Positions 5,022-5,213 of a DNA stretch of 5,213 nt are shown here, in pieces. Each line of letters begins with the position of its first letter. Position 1 is the first letter of the stretch. The notes beneath the pieces were generated by a model. It made no database searches. It was not told the DNA's origin and saw only the letters and a program-made list of their open reading frames with translations. The stretch covers positions 1 through 5,213 of the forward strand of contig CAZUQA010000126.1 of assembly GCA_964622375.1 (NCBI GenBank). The letters are read 5' to 3'. The position numbers and the translations under genes are program-made. The stretch is from CAZUQA01 sp964622375. Lineage in GTDB: Bacteria; Bacillota_I; Bacilli_A; Erysipelotrichales; Erysipelotrichaceae.

Positions 5022-5213
5022 ATGAAAAGAAACGCTTTTGACAAACTCGTAGCTTGGAAAAACAACCCGGATAGGAAACCTTTGATATTGAAAGGTGCAA
5101 GACAAGTCGGCAAGACTTGGTTGATGCATGAATACGGTTCAAAGGAATACGCAAGCTATGTATATTTTAACTTCGATGAAGAAGACGAGTTAAAATCTAT
5201 ATTTGAAACCAAC
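5022..5213 (+). CDS. AAA_14/DUF4143-type P-loop ATPase (3' end missing)
   Basis: Only the first 64 codons are in the window. The start has a good ribosome binding site, AGGTGAG (5010-5016), five bases before the ATG. A Walker A motif, GARQVGKT (residues 25-32), sits right after a hydrophobic strand (PLILK), followed by WLMHEYG and YVYFNFDEE (46-54). The order 'RKPLILKGARQVGKT...YFNFDE' is the characteristic opening of the AAA_14 ATPases that usually carry a C-terminal DUF4143 nuclease-like domain and run to about 400 residues. These occur in many copies per genome in gut Bacillota and Bacteroidota; their function is poorly known, with mobile or defence roles suggested. The DUF4143 half is outside the window, so it is inferred. 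A repeat-rich promoter region precedes the gene. Confidence 0.88.
   Translation, partial: MKRNAFDKLVAWKNNPDRKPLILKGARQVGKTWLMHEYGSKEYASYVYFNFDEEDELKSIFETN

Overview
The window reads as chromosomal DNA of a low-to-moderate GC member of the Bacillota (Firmicutes). The support is: a uvrC–murI–phosphoesterase cluster, purine-rich Shine-Dalgarno sites, a TTG-started gene that looks like the DUF3196 family (known mainly from Mollicutes, Erysipelotrichia and relatives), and sigma-A-type promoters. TGA is used as a stop and tryptophan is written TGG, so this is the standard bacterial code and not the Mycoplasma code. An erysipelotrichial-type host is a reasonable guess but cannot be proved from here.

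Left part (1-2368, + strand): a compact housekeeping run. It holds the C-terminal two thirds of the nucleotide-excision-repair endonuclease UvrC (cut by the window edge), glutamate racemase MurI, which supplies D-glutamate for peptidoglycan, and a small MJ0936/YfcE-type metallophosphoesterase coupled to murI by a 4-base ATGA overlap. A TATAAT box sits at the uvrC/murI junction.

Middle (2369-3360): two unrecognised small membrane proteins (106 and 86 aa), each with a good ribosome binding site, then a convergent tRNA-Arg(UCU) gene on the minus strand with an encoded CCA. A hairpin between them can terminate transcription in both directions. The tRNA promoter (TTGAAA-17-TATTAT, minus strand) touches the Shine-Dalgarno site of the next plus-strand gene.

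Right part (3358-5213): the DUF3196-like gene, whose real start is a TTG after AAGGAGG and not the ATG that would run antisense through the tRNA. Then comes a zinc-ribbon plus GRAM/PH-like protein with its own clear promoter. A 392-base gap follows without a convincing gene. It contains a GC-rich island of unknown origin (about 58% GC by hand count over 4751-4860) and an AT-rich nested inverted repeat with an extended -10 promoter. Last is the start of an AAA_14/DUF4143-type P-loop ATPase, cut by the right edge.

No complete new system is visible. The most notable unexplained structures are the nested inverted repeat at 4917-4999 in front of the ATPase gene and the GC-rich island next to it. 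Also worth a look are the crowded tRNA/DUF3196 start region and a possible leaderless murI transcript.
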